From assembly GCF_051020985.1 (NCBI RefSeq), contig NC_135007.1, positions 16,705,501-16,769,500 of the forward strand: a stretch of DNA of 64,000 bases, written 5' to 3'. The stretch is from Nomia melanderi. Its lineage: Eukaryota > Arthropoda > Insecta > Hymenoptera > Halictidae. Positions within the stretch are counted from its first letter, which is position 1. Each line of letters begins with the position of its first letter. The position numbers and the translations under genes are program-made. Shown in pieces: positions 24,410 through 37,080 of this stretch. Below the pieces are notes generated by a model that was not told the DNA's origin, did not search any database, and was given only the letters and a program-made list of their open reading frames with translations.

Positions 24410-26684
24410 AGGACCAAAGCGGATACGGAGGTTCGCCGCGTTATTTATCGCGGACGCGCTTCACCGGGGTTCTCGTGTTTCGACGAAACCGTCTCGAATC
24501 TCGGTGCTCGGGCTCGGTTTCGCGGCCGCCGCGGCATCAAGCACCGGGCACGCATTATTCGTAGGACTCCTGGCAAGCCTGGGGAGCCGCTGGCCGCCGG
24601 CCAGAGGGTCAGCGTGTCGCTGCGGAGCGACACGGCTCGCCAAAAACGATTGTTCCCCACGCGGCTCGCCTCGCCCGGCGAAAAACATCGGCCGCGAAAC
24701 GAGGGAGGATTAATCGATCGCCGGCCGAAACCGAAAGCCGGCGCCTGCCTCGCTTCCTCTTTCGGACCAAGGAGTCGGCTTCTTTCTGCGGAGTTTCTCG
24801 CTCGTTGCGCGAACGTTGCGCGAATAAACGTTCGATTAGACATTCGAGGGACCGTGGTTCGTTGGGAACACGCTTGAGCTTAGCAATCATTCAACGGAAG
24901 CGTGGAACCGGTTTCATGACTTCCGATTACTAATAGGAATAGTAGACTTGTATATATAGATTCACTGTGATATCAAAATTGAGATAATCAGCAAACAGAT
25001 GCGAAGAACAGGTCAACGCTGGATTGCGTCAACTTCACTTATTTAGATTTTGCAAGCATTCTTCAATAAACATTCGCGTTGATTTCGGTACTTTTGAAGC
25101 TACGAATTCCAAGATTGAAATAAGCGAACGTCAATTCTAGGATCAATAGCCTCTTCCTCTAAGAAGCAGGGAAAATCGAGATTCCTCGGTACACCCATGT
25201 AGAGAGATCTAAACACACTTTTCTAGCTATAGATCCGAAGCATTCCGCAGGGGATGACGGTTCGGAGGCAGACGAACGGAAACGACGTTGGAATCATGAG
25301 CGTAAGGTCGCGGTGGGCGCGCGCCGGGTTAACGGCAGCCTCGTAAATACACGCGGCTTGACCCAGTATCGGAGAATTTTCCAGGATCGATACGGTTTTC
25401 CGCGGGGCCGGCTCGACTGCGCCACGCAGACCTCCTCGAGATATCGGCGATTCGAGCGCGGACCCTCCGGGACCCCGGATCTGGATGGAATTCCTGGCCA
25501 AGTCGGTCCACTCGATCGGGGGAACCCCTTTCAGCCTTGCCAGAACCGTTTGCGGATCGAACCTCTGCGACTCGATTCCGGGCACGCGTTATTTCACTCT
25601 AATATTGGCAACCGGGTACTCGAGTACTCATTCCGAAACCCTCGTCTATGTAATTTCCTACTGTCCCAAGGAAAATCTACCGGAAGCGCTTCGAATCTCT
25701 ACTTTTTGCAGATTTTCATACCGAGTTTTAAAACAGACGCTTAAATCCAATTCGTTCAATTTGGAATTTCTAAAGGTTCTCTAACGTTAATATCTAAGTA
25801 TTCGATCGGTTCTTTATATACTCGATTTTATCATTTCCACCTCATCGAGGTGGAATTTTCATATTTGGAAGACGAAGTTGACAAATGAATTACTCAAACA
25901 GATCAGTACGTAGATTCTTTTTCTATTATCCAAGCAATTGATATATAATTGAACTCTGTCTGAAGGTTTGTATTTCAAAGAACCTTCGATCGTGAAGGGT
26001 GAATCTAGTTCTACGAAATTCGCGTACGTTTTGCAAAGTTAATCGCAGAACGAACAGTACTTTCTTTTCTATGAAGCGAAACGTTAAGGGCTTGCACGAA
26101 TGAAAGCACGCACGTATAAACAGTACGCGACGAAACGCAGCCTCTTTCGGGCTAACGCGTCCCGGCGCGCATTAATCGACGATAAAGAGGTGGCCCGTTA
26201 AACCGAGACGACGAGTGTCCGCGCCATAATTCGTCCTCCCTCGAGCGTGAAATCGGGCTAAGTGTAAACTCGATTGTAAATTGGGATCGCCGTAGGGACG
26301 CAATTAAAATCCTCGTCCCCTTTGACGGCGGCCGGGACCAGCGGCGTTCCTCCGAGTGCCGGGATTAATGATTGAAAATGCGACGGCCGGCTGTGCTGGA
26401 CACCGTGTTACGCGAATTATTCAAACGTACCGAGCGCCGGCTCCCGATTCGACCGCCAGACATCTTCGCAAGGCTGTTAGCGCCGAGTAGACGACAGATC
26501 GCGAGCGAATATTAATATGTTCAGTGACGTATATTTCAGTGGCGATCTTCAATATTATCTTATCTTCTTTACGAAACGAAAATCAAATTGATACACTGGA
26601 CGGTACGATTTTAACACACGTGGATGTAGTCTAATTTTCTTTGAGATACGAAACGTTGAAAGTTAGAAATGGGTGATCAATCAA

Positions 26685-26883
26685 TATTTGACTTTATTAA
26701 ATTATATTTGCCGTTGACAATTCAATATTGCTCGACGGAATATTAAGTCTCGTTAAATCCTCTGTTCTGATACTTCGCTGCTTTAACAGAAATACAAGTA
26801 TCGGAACAGAGGATTTAAGACTTAATATTCCGTCGAGCAATATTGAGTTATCAACGGCAAATATAATTTAATAAAGTCAAATA
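26685..26883. repeat. Long near-perfect inverted repeat, arms of about 90 bp, 20-nt loop
   Basis: Left arm 26685-26775 and right arm 26796-26883 are reverse complements with three mismatches and one 3-nt indel. Key words are TATTTGACTTTATTAAATT and TTGCTCGACGGAATATTAAG in the left arm. The loop is 26776-26795. The AT-rich arms contrast with their surroundings. It lies in the intron after the GNHE exon, so the calcineurin A pre-mRNA would carry a duplex of about 88 bp. It may be a fold-back transposon or a hairpin-RNA locus. Confidence 0.93.
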
Positions 26884-27816
26884 CTCGATGCTCGATATTT
26901 ATCGAAGGGAAACATTATATTGCAGTCGTCAATATTGAATTTTCATAGTACTCGGATTTCTATAATGAACGGCTAGCTATCTGCGCAGCAATAGTAACAC
27001 GGATATACATTTTTGTAGTCAGTATACGAGAGAAAAGTAAGTAACGAGCAATGCTTGCCGATCGAATCGCCAAATAAAGTCGAACTACAAATAATTAACG
27101 TGCGTTTCCATTCGATTCGGTCCTCGACGGAGCGTTCAATAGGAAAGCTAAATTCCAGCCGGGAGTCAACATTCGAAAAATCCGCAGTCCACTCGCGACG
27201 CGACGGAATAATCAGCCCGGGACAGACTTCCAATCCGGCTCGAGTGTACGCGAAATATTGAACACGAGCTCGGAACTCCGAACATTCCGCGGGAATTCCG
27301 CGCTGTCCCATTTCTCGGCGCGGCCGGGACACCGAGGAGAACACGGCAGTCTGGAAATTTTGCGCTTCGAGTCGCCGAAAAGTAGCGGGCCATCGGAAAT
27401 CGATGGAAGTTCATTGTTTGCCGGCGGAAAAAAAACCGTGGAACGTCGCCGCATGGGAATTTTATTAAAATATCACGACCGCTGCTCGCATTAACTTCTT
27501 ATACGGTAAATCGTCCGATAAACTCGGGCCGCGGTGCTTTGTTCGATACAAACGAAGTTTCACGAATTAATTCGCCAATTAACAGATCCAACTGTGCTGC
27601 GTCTTACGATTTTGATTTCTCTAATTAAACTAGGCATGCAGCTGAAAGTTCATTCGTGTTAATCATCGTTCGGATAAGTAACAGTTGAACGAGACGAATG
27701 CTTGAAATTCCGAACCGAGCAGATTTTCGAGGCAACGATGGGATCGCAAGCCGGAGAAAAAGTGTGCGATCCTCCGGGGAAATGTATCGGAGCTGGTAAC
27801 GGCGCAAGCTACTTAC

Positions 27817-27928
27817 ACTCTTGCTTAAATGTGAAGTATTCCGTGAGATGACGGCACTCGTGGTTACCTCTGAGGAGGAACAGTGTGTTTGGATGGCACA
27901 GTTTCAGCGCCCACAGGTACAATACGCA
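27817..27928 (-). CDS. CanA: Calcineurin A exon: GNHECRHLTEYFTFKQE segment
   Basis: This is the second visible exon of calcineurin A: 37 codons plus one base. It reads CVLYLWALKLCHPNTLFLL, then RGNHECRHLTEYFTFKQE, then T of a split Cys codon. RGNHE is the third PPP signature; N150 is a metal ligand and H151 the general acid in human PPP3CA. The acceptor is a pyrimidine-rich tract ending ctctgttgcag and the donor is GAGT|gtaagt. The frame joins the previous exon in phase 0 (..FSIE|CVLY..) and the next in phase 1. LCHPNT differs from the LYPKT/TYPTT seen in vertebrates and flies but lies in a known variable position. Nothing is broken. Confidence 0.97.
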
Positions 27929-30051
27929 CTGCAACAGAGAAACACGGTCGCTTTGTTTAGTATTTTCAATCGTGGAACGCCGGGGACACGGCTGAAAAAT
28001 AGGGGAGCACGTATCCTTGCGAGATTCTACGGAGGACCCGAAGCGATAACTTCGTTATTTTAAACGGTGCTCCGGCAAACGAGGTTACCTTTAACAGAAT
28101 AAAAACTCCATTCCGCGACCGGGCTAAAGAAAAACACAGCTCGCTCGCGGCGGAAACCTGATTAATCTATTTCCAATAAAAGTCGCGCGAACTTGCGACA
28201 AACGCGATTCTGAAATTTCCACGGGCCACCGGAGACCGGTCCGTTCCCGTGCCCGATATTTCCAGTGTCAAGAGGAGTACCCTTTGTCGCGGCAAATGGA
28301 ATAAACAATCAGAAACGCCGGCTGCAGAGAAATCCGCCGTTTATGAGCCTTATCGCGGAAACGTGGCGCGAAACGCGGCCCGGTCCTTTTTCCCTGCCGG
28401 GAAATTCGCCTTTTTATAGATTTCCGCGCGGCGAAACCGAACGCGCGCGAGTTACCGTTACGGCGAATCGGTGTCCGCGTTGTTTGTCCGCTCGGTCTCG
28501 CTGCTCTCGTCGCCTGTAATTTATTCGCGCGTCGTCTGGAGAATAAAATCCTCTCGTGAACCTCGACGTCGGGCGCGAGTGTTGAATGGCTGTTTTTGTC
28601 AACGAGACCGTTAGACAATTGCGAGTTTCAACGAGACTCTCGACTGAGTCTGATCGTTGGTCGTTCAGTTGTATCGCATTTCGTTACACGTGTCGTTTGG
28701 CGTTCGACTTCAATCTATAACGACGCAACGAGCTCCAAATTCTGTCGACTAATAATAGCAGACGCCTAGTTCATTCGTTCTGTTAGGATGGAGATAATAA
28801 ATGCTAACAAGAGATCGAGGTACTGATAGCGTGTTTAACAATAGACCTAGCGTTACGATAGAATTATAATATTCCCCTATGGAAATCGCAACGGAGGGAA
28901 CGTACGATCTTTCCTCCGCGAGATCCGGGCATCGTACTTAACATACATCACTGTCGTCCCCGCGATACCGCGGCGCGGTTAATTAATGGCAGCTGCCGGC
29001 CGAGACGACAGAATCAACGAAACTGGCGTGCATCGTCGCGGGACAAAGGCGTCCACGTTTCAACGCGATCGGACGTCGCGCGATTAATCTTCTCGCCCGC
29101 CGCGAGACGCACCGTTCGAAATATGTCCTCTGTTTGCGACCCCCTTCAACGGAGCTGACGATCTTGGCAGGGCGAAGCCGAATTCCGTCGTGATTCGACC
29201 AATTTCCTCGCGATTTTCAGAAAATCTCGCGTCCAAGGTTTCCGCGTTCGTTCGTCACGAAATCGGCGTGCAACCTGTTAGACGCAAGAGGATCGAGTCA
29301 AACGCTACGATCAATCAAAACTTCTCCAATTTCTCTCTCGCGAACACTGAATCCGCCGAGGCGTACCGCCGGCGGTTCTAAATTTTCCTATAAATTATAG
29401 CCAGAAACCAATTGTACGTTACAATCTTGCGAAATTTGTAGCCAGCCGAACGGATCAGCCTTCCAACGCGTTCAGACTGAAGGCTGAATAACGGGCAACG
29501 CGGTTTCCCAAGAACCGCTGTCATCCGTCGCATTTATATTCCCCGACGTTTCAACGCGGGCACAATTGTTGGCTCGCTTTTAATTTCCACGCGTAATTAT
29601 GTATTAAGAAGCGCGGGGACGACGCGGAACAAATACGCGGCGACGATCTGTTCGCGAAAAGTGCGCAGTCGGGGCGCACGGCGGTAAACAATCGTTGGAA
29701 AGTTGGCCGCGGCCGTCGAATCGATATTGAATGGGAGACGAGCAGGTGGTAGGGAGAGAGGCTCGCATCTTTTATTCATTGTATGTACATTAACGGTTTG
29801 TTTCGAATGCGGGGCTATCACGTGTGCGGTATTAATGCGCGTAAGTGGCCGCGAACGCGATGCGGCAGCGAGAAACACCGCCATTGTTCCCCCCTCGCTC
29901 CGCTGCCGTCGCCTCTGTGGGAACGTATTCGTTTTATTGGCCGCTGGACGATCGCGTTCGGTGAATTACTGTAATTCCAACGGTCAGAACCTTGCTCTTC
30001 CTTTATCTGTCTTGCTTAAGAAGATCTCCTGGCGTTGTCAGCCGCGGTTGA

Positions 30052-30336
30052 CCCTTTGCACTCGAAAGTTCTCCGTTGGAAACGTTCGACGCTTTTCGAT
30101 GACGCGTAGACGACGTGGTTTAAGAACTAATTTTACTCTAGATTCATGGAACCCGTGAACTTGACGGATACTGAATCTTTTAAACATTATTTGCCGACAG
30201 TTTCAGCTGACTTTGATCTTGAAATACTAATTTCAGCGATCTAAACAAACATGTAGTCTCCTAGGAACGATAGAATAAAGTGAAGGACAAGTATCCGTAA
30301 ATCTAGCGTGAAAAAACCCTTTGTAATCGAAAGTTC
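30052..30336. repeat. Two direct copies of a CCCTTTG transposon-end motif
   Basis: CCCTTTGCACTCGAAAGTTC at 30052 and CCCTTTGTAATCGAAAGTTC at 30317 lie 265 bp apart in the same orientation. The first 13 bases of the former equal the inverted end of the element at 14942. They are probably solo ends of the same class. Confidence 0.55.
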
Positions 30337-33300
30337 TGAATATATCTATCGTTTCCTAATGAAACACCAATGAAATCGTCAATGGTATTAAGCCGAAATA
30401 ACATACGATGTGTGGGAACGATTTCATTTCGATATTCAACAACAAAATCCCCGGAATCGGCCACGTCGGTCCAATCAACGAACACACCCGAAAACAATCA
30501 TACCGAAACAGACGGAAAAGATCATCCCAATTCGGTGATCAAACCAAACGGAGCAACGAACGCCGACTCGTTTAACCAGTCCCGCGCGTCTTTGTCCGTC
30601 CAGGAGACGAACAACAGCGCCCGGAAGCCACAGTCGGCCCGATTGTCCCCGAACGGCTCGGTTGATTAATAGAAATCTGAAAGCTGATGGCCGGCCGTGC
30701 CAGCCATTGTCCGTTTGCGCCGGGATTATGCACGCGCGGCTCGGTTATCCGCGTCTCTATTACGCGTTATCGCCGGCTGGCCGTCGCGCGATAGTCCATT
30801 TACGTTTTATTGGCCGGCGGCCGATTGTTTCGCGCACCTGTTCACCTGTCCGCGAGGAATTTCCGGGAGCGGGGGGCGGGGGGCGAGCGACCGGACGGTC
30901 GTTCGGGGCCAAGAGTCACGGTGCCGCTTAGCCGCGGCTGATTTATCGTCTTGGCAGACCGGTCGTCGCGTCGTCCGCCATCATCATCGTGGGTGGCGTT
31001 AGTCATCGCGCCAGATTCTCGCCGGACGAGCGGGGCTCATTTGTTTTAATTAAAAATTCAGCCGACGCGGCCGACAGACACTCCGTCTCCGAGGCCTGTG
31101 GGCGTGGTCAATTAGCGGCCGAGCAATTAACGCAGCCGAATCGCCGTGGAAAAGTTCCCCGATCGAGCGGAGCGCGCGACCGATCGACGGTCGTCGCGGG
31201 CTTCTTCGATCCAGCCTCATTAGGGGCTGCAGAGCTGGCTGCGCTTGGTTCAAGGTTCCGCTTTTTTTACCTTCGGCGTCGCTAAAATTAACGCTGCGAT
31301 CGGTGCGAATACAGGGACGCGAGTTGCTTGGATGGAAAAGGGAGAAATTGTCAAGTGATTCGACAGACGAATTATATTTGTAGTTTTCGTAGCTTTTGAA
31401 ACGAATTCACAGCGTTAAGTATTTATTTGTTGAACTAAGAAGTTGGGATGACGGTTAGAGGAATCGGAGATAAGGAATATGACGTGAAACTATCGCATCT
31501 GTTCTACGCGCGAGATTAATCAATTGGATAGGGAAACAATGGAAAGTTTTACGAATCCAGGAACACACGATCGATTACGAACACCACATAGATTATTTTA
31601 TTTTCGTTGCTCGTTCGCGGCTGTTATTTAGCCGGCAATGTTGTCATCGATTTAGTTGCTGCGGCCCGATCAAACAGTTTCGGCCATCGCGTCGGTTCGA
31701 AAGACAAACTAATATCGGAAGAGTTGCGAGCAGCTCCGGCCCGGCGTGGTATCCGGTTACACCACGGTGACATTTAGCGGAATTGTTTAACGTGCCTCGA
31801 ATATCGGCGAGAAACTAATCGCGTACGCGCAAGTTTGTTCAGAAACGTCGAGTTCCGCGCGTGTTTGCGATGAGTGGCCCGTGTGTGCGCAACGTGACAG
31901 TCACGTGAGCCGCGGCCCCCCAGCGATTGCGTTCCCGACGTGATGTTTGAACGCTCCCGACGACCGGCGAGCTCGTTTTCCGCGCGCCGATCGAAGGGAA
32001 CGCTGGGCATCGTTGTCGTCGGCTGTCTTTGCGACGAACAAGCGCGGCGAGGATCGCCGGAGGCGAGAAGGCGACGATCAACGGCGATTTTCGAAGTCGA
32101 TGGAGATGGAACCGCTGGCGAAACGCGATAACGATCATTCGAAGGGGGCAGGGAAGCTTGCGGACCACCGCAGAAGCCGGTTAAGGGAAAGTGTGCGCGG
32201 AACTGATCGGGATAGATAGACAACGGTACCCTTGCAAGGGAACACCGACCAGAGAACAGTATCGGGAGAGCAATTCCCATAAACTTCTATTCCCCTTTTA
32301 CGCTGCTTCTCTCATCCTCTCGGAACGCCGGGATCACGAGCACGGATCTAAACCCTCCGAATAGTAGGCCCCGTTGGTGGAGAATCAAATGGTTCCCTCG
32401 CGTCCCGATAATCGCATCATCGTTTCCGACGGATTATTCCGCGGTCGAATATCGCTAAAAACGAGCCGGAAACAATGTGTATTTTCTTGAGGGGGCTTTC
32501 GAAGCCTCCACGGAACACCCGGAAATAAGGTTTACGAGGACACACACGCGCGACGAACCCCTTGGACTCACGAAATGCCTCCAATTTATTTCCCCCGTCC
32601 CTGCCCGTACGTCATATAACCCCGTTTCCTCGATTCAATCCATTTTTTCCCTCACTTTTACCCTACGTCACGTTCCGGGGATCTTTTTGTTCCGGCTAAT
32701 ATTACTGATTACGCTGCGGTTTTTTTATCCCAATTAATTTCCTGCTCTCCAGTGAAAAGAACCTCCCTTGTTTGTTTCATCATCTCACATACTAACCAAT
32801 TTTTTCAACTGGTACCCCTTTCATTAATTTTTTCTGGGTTATCCAATTTTCCTTTGAATGATTTCCCCTGCTTTTTCCGACTCGAATGCGGATTTACCTT
32901 CAATTCCTCCTCCTCGATCAAATGTGATTTCTTGAACCCTTCCGATGTTCCAAGAGACAAGTGGCACTCCGCAGAGGTACGTATACATGGAGCTCTACCC
33001 ACCGCCCTCGAAATTATCGAACCCAAAGTGTACTTCAAAGTTCACTCCTACAGGGCGGTAAGAACCCAATTTACTTCACTTCCACAAACATAGAAACCCG
33101 ATGGATTCATCATCATCATCTCCATTGCCTTGGTATTACGTTACTCCGGAACCTAAAGTACCTTCGAACTTCGGAACACACCTGAGTACCACAAGTAATA
33201 ACACAGATTCCCGTCACCTACAAATCACCTAAGACGCGAGAAGAGAGGAAGAAATCTGTAAGAGAAACCCAATTTAAGGTTCAAGTCTAAATAATAAAAC

Positions 33301-33829
33301 CCCAAAAATCCCACAAAACCAGCTCTAAATTTCCCGAAAAAGGTCCTCAAGTAGAATTTAATTAAACCACAAGGTAACGTAAAAAAATCCTCACGGGCAC
33401 CCATCCTAAACAACAGTATATACCGAAAATGTGTATGGCCGCTTAACGCGGATTACCGAAGAGCCAGCCGTCCCTCTCTCTCCGCTAAAACCCCTGACAT
33501 GTAACTGCACCACGTTTCTCGTATACAAACAAGTAGCCGACGGTTGTAACAACTCAAAAAGTTCTACGGAAGCAGAAAGAACAATTTTCCGGCTAGAGTT
33601 AAAACGTTCCTGTTATTTTCCCAGTCGATTCTACCGTTTCCTATCGTTCCGCCGTTCGGTCGCCGATGTTTGTAATCTAAACATTCCGCTCGGGCTCTCC
33701 GTTTCCCGCCGCAATTCGCTCATAATCCCATCTACCCAGCCCTCCGTCCTCTTCGGTTCTTCAGGATTCAGTCCTCCGCTTCCGTTTTCCTCGCGAAATG
33801 AAAATCCTCGCGGAATGCGTGCACGTACC

Positions 33830-34030
33830 GCCAAGAAATCCCAGCGACTTCTCTCTTTCCGATTCTCTTTCCTCCTTAACTCTCTTTATCTCTCAACCAC
33901 TCTGCTTTCTCCTCTCTTTTCCTCTGAACAGTCTCTTCGTCCTCTCTGGTTTCTCTTCCACTGATCTCCTCTCTCTTTTTCTTTTCCTTAGCCTTGTACT
34001 CCTGTTTTCCTTGTCTCGTAGCCAGCCTCC
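33830..34030. repeat. Pyrimidine-rich block
   Basis: C/T-rich plus strand (TTCTCTTTCC, CTCCTCTC words) without clear period. The open plus-strand frame across it is low complexity. Confidence 0.75.
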
Positions 34031-35142
34031 GCTCGCTGGCTCTCTATCTCCATCGTTCCAGGGACCGGGCTCGAAGAATCCGGCGAAGCATATTGCGGAT
34101 AGAGAGTATCGATCGCTCGCAGCAGCCCGGCCGGCTCTCTCTTTCCTTCGTCCGGCGCGCGAGGAGACTCGGTACGCGCGTACGGATCATCTCGAAACGC
34201 CCGGTAAACTCCTTTCGATCCGTGAACGGCGCGCCGCGGCCTTTTCGAGAGTGTTCATTCGCGAGAACGCCCTTTCACGTCTCTGGGAAACCGATTCAAC
34301 TGGGAATCGGTCTTTTAGCTTGGGCGCCGGGATTTTTCTCCGCCGGATGAAAGAGGCCATTCCTTGACTCCGACATTATTTATTGGACACCCTTTATGTC
34401 GGCTATACGTAGAAATGTTTTTGAAAGGATTGGAGGAGGTCGAGCGCAAAGGGAAACGTCTTGCGACAGTATTTTCTGTCCTCTCCGGCCTGGCGGTTTT
34501 GAATCTCGAAAGAATAATATGCTACCTTATTTTTTAAACGGTTTCGTCTGTTTAAGGTGACGTTTCTAGAATTTTCTATAATTTCTTTGAAGTCTAATAA
34601 CGCTCAGTGCTGAAAGGAAATTACGCGCATAGGTGTCGGCGCATTTTCCCTTGCATATCTGTCGCTTCAACGCAATCCGACGTTTATTTAATACACCCCG
34701 TACAAACTGGGACACGCGTCGAACCTCAAAGATTCGCAGACGTTCAGAGAAGTTCGGGAGCTTCCCACGGGGATCCGAGCTGCAAAGGTTCGCTGGCGGC
34801 GCAAAATAAACGGGGAGCATATTAATTGATGATTAACCGAGAGGATCGCTAATTAGTAGGCTCGGTAATTAGGCGGGCTCGGGATTCTCCGCTCTAGACG
34901 ATCTCTCGCTTCGACTCGCGCGTACTCTGCGCCTTCGGATCGCGCTTTGGATTTTTATAGCGCGACGAGAGCTGCTTTTCTAAAGAAACTACACCGAATA
35001 CTCTTCGAAAATGTCGAACCTCTTTTTCAGTTGAAATACTCGACCGTCTCGCGTATCGAAAACGACGCGGTCCCGATTTTCCTCCGATCGTTGGACTGTT
35101 CGTTAGACGATCGATTGATGAAACAAGGGAATTCGTACTCAC

Positions 35143-35267
35143 TTCGATACTGAAATAACCCCTGTCCACGTAATCGCCCAGGAAGAGATACTTCGTCGAG
35201 GAGGGTGGTCCGCCCACCTCGAATAACTTCATCAGGTCGTAGAACTGGCCGTGAATATCCCCGCACA
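35143..35267 (-). CDS. CanA: Calcineurin A exon (first visible): metal-binding motifs GDIHG and GDYVDRG
   Basis: This exon encodes the start of the phosphatase core of the calcium/calmodulin-dependent serine/threonine phosphatase calcineurin A. The translation begins (V)CGDIHGQFYDLMKLFEVGG, continues with TKYLFLGDYVDRG and ends YFSIE: 2 nt plus 41 codons. GDIHG and GDYVDRG are the first two PPP-family signatures; in human PPP3CA numbering they hold metal ligands D90, H92 and D118 and R122. The acceptor is ctctctgttacag and the donor is GAA|gtgagt. The exon starts in phase 1, completing a Val codon, which matches the family's ..PVTVCGD.. order. The preceding exon, with the DIEAPVT-type segment and the start codon, was not found up to 64000. 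The exon is complete and undamaged. Confidence 0.97.
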
Positions 35268-35553
35268 CTGTAACAGAGAGAGAAACATAGCTGTTAACGA
35301 CACATGTGCGTATCACAGTCGATCGACTTGCCGCATGCGTTAGCTTGATTGAGAATTAACGAACGACGAAGATCCCAAGACGGCTTGCAGTAGACGAGTT
35401 CGGGAATTCTTCGATTTCTATCCAGCACCTCTGAATTTCTGTTCAGTTGCGTTCGCGATCGAAATCAGCAGAACAATCTCTTCTAATTTTTCAACATGAA
35501 CGAAAAGAATTGTCACTCGAGGAATTATATTTTAATTAAATACTTCCTTTTAA

Positions 35554-35824
35554 CCCTAGATGACTAAACATTCATTTGAATAGTCAACTGAACCACTGTC
35601 GCCAGTTTTTAATTGGGGAGCACACTTTTATGATACGCCAAGATTGCGAACGTTACTTTCGAACGCTTTAATACTTTTCCATTAAATACTAGTAACATTC
35701 ATCTTATATTTTGCTACCTTGCTCGAAACAAATAGAAATATCAAGATATACGCTTTCAATTTGCAGTCTACGAGTCGAATGTTCAGTCACAGAGCGACAC
35801 CGATTTAAGTTCAGTTATCCAGAG
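35554..35824. mobile_element. TTAA-flanked MITE, family 2, copy A
   Basis: This 271-bp element lies between TTAA at 35550-35553 and 35825-35828. The left end CCCTAGATGACT matches the inverted right end CTCTGGATAACT at 9 of 12. It shares ACATTCATTTGAATAGTC, TTGCTACCTTG and a GATTTAAGTTCAGTT block with the shorter copy at 48646-48798. Non-coding. Confidence 0.72.
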
Positions 35825-36412
35825 TTAAAACAACCCCGCCGACGAACACCAAGGAAGCCTCCGACATGCTTCGAAGAAGATTTCCAAGCGATTCAAGGTC
35901 GGCCCCGCGAAATTAGCCGCGCCGATTAATCGCGCGCGATTAATAGGAGAGCTGCGTCGAACGCGAACACGCGTCTACGGCCCTCGAGACTCGGTAAACT
36001 TGTTTGCAAACGTTTCCAAGTGAAATTACGCTTTCGTGTCGTCTGAAGCGACGCCGGCGGGCCGAGGGGGAGACGCCGGGAAGCCCCGGCTGCGAAAACT
36101 TTCCTCGAAAACGGTCGTCGAGCGTTATTCAGGAAACTTCGATCGAGTTACCTTCCCTCGCATTCGCGCCGGCCGTCTCCCCTCGACGAGAAGAAAATGT
36201 TCCGCTGCTATCTGCGCCGTTTTCGTACATGTGTACCGTCGCGGATGGCGTACAGGGTGCTCCTAAAGTCCTAGCGCGATGGGTCAAGTTTTTGCGGGAG
36301 AAAAGTTTGTATCGCGATTGAAGATTGAGAAAAAATGAGGAAAAGATAACGAGTAGAAATTATTATGTAGATATTTAATAATTATCAGTAAGATATTAGA
36401 TAGCTGCCTTAA

Positions 36413-36576
36413 TACTTTGCCACGTCACCCGAATTCGAGTGACACCATTATTTACTTAAACATTAATTTCCTTAGTGACAAAACGAAGAACCTCGACTTT
36501 CTGGTTTCAGCTTTATTAAGAGAATGATTTCGATCGCGTAAGAGTTTCGACGAGTGTTTACTTGGCAGTGAAAGTG
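36413..36576. mobile_element. TTAA-flanked MITE with sub-terminal palindrome
   Basis: TTAA at 36409-36412 and 36577-36580 flank 164 bp. The left end TACTTTGCCACG and inverted right end CACTTTCACTGC match only partly. At 36424-36443 a near-perfect palindrome reads GTCACCCGAATTCGAGTGAC. The arrangement repeats that at 19021-19059. Confidence 0.55.
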
Positions 36577-37040
36577 TTAAGCGAACGAACGGAAAAGGAA
36601 GAAGAATACAGGGATGAAAACTGTTGCCGCAGCAAAGCGTCGCGCATCCGCGGCCGAGTCGAATCGACGCCGCTCGTTCGGCAAATAATTAATAAACGGA
36701 AAAAGGAAAAAGAACGGGGAAACGCCGAGGCGATAAGTGAACGAGGGAACCGTTCGACGGGACTGGTAGTGCGACTATCGATCGATCGCGGAAGACGATA
36801 AACAAAGGGAAATAATGTCCGTGGCCGGTCCGGCCCGGGCGAAAAGCAGATATATCGGATGCCGATGGAGCGTTAATTGGACGCGACGGTGTGCCACGCG
36901 TCCCTCGCTCGCAACTGTCATCGATATTCCGCGTTTTCCGACGGTGAAACGCTCGCGCTTGTCCCGGGATCGGGGAAACTAGATGCAGCAACGGTTCCGC
37001 GACCATTTTAACGCTTAGGACGCTTCCAACGCTATCCAGC

Positions 37041-37080
37041 TGACACTGGAACTGCGTACCAGGCAAAATTACCGATTTCA
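37041..37080. mobile_element. Weak CACTAAAAC-type end
   Basis: CACTGGAACTGCGTACCAGG followed by CAAAATTACC and GATTTCAAT aligns with the left ends at 10061 and 59814. Only one end was seen. Confidence 0.3.

Larger units (their letters stand above)
19510..27816 (-). other. Intron of calcineurin A, 8307 nt
   Basis: The largest visible intron. From the donor side in the sense direction it holds the long inverted repeat 26685-26883, then a GC-rich, CpG-dense stretch (about 22.7-25.6 kb) with a short GGC run (24388-24406), a GAAGC-family element (22440-22685), and a 76-77-bp minisatellite (20086-20312) within a purine-rich plus strand (19880-20400). No nested gene is evident. Confidence 0.88.
27929..35142 (-). 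other. Intron of calcineurin A, 7214 nt
   Basis: The intron lies between YFSIE and CVLYLW. It contains two stray CCCTTTG-type transposon ends (30052 and 30317), a CpG-poor, AT-richer stretch (about 32740-33430) and a pyrimidine-rich block (33830-34030). The rest is GC-rich, CpG-dense and without a recognisable gene. Confidence 0.88.

Noticed and set aside
32740..33430. AT-richer, CpG-poor stretch considered as a decayed transposon or pseudogene
   Set aside because: No inverted ends, target duplication or protein similarity was seen; it remains only a composition difference.
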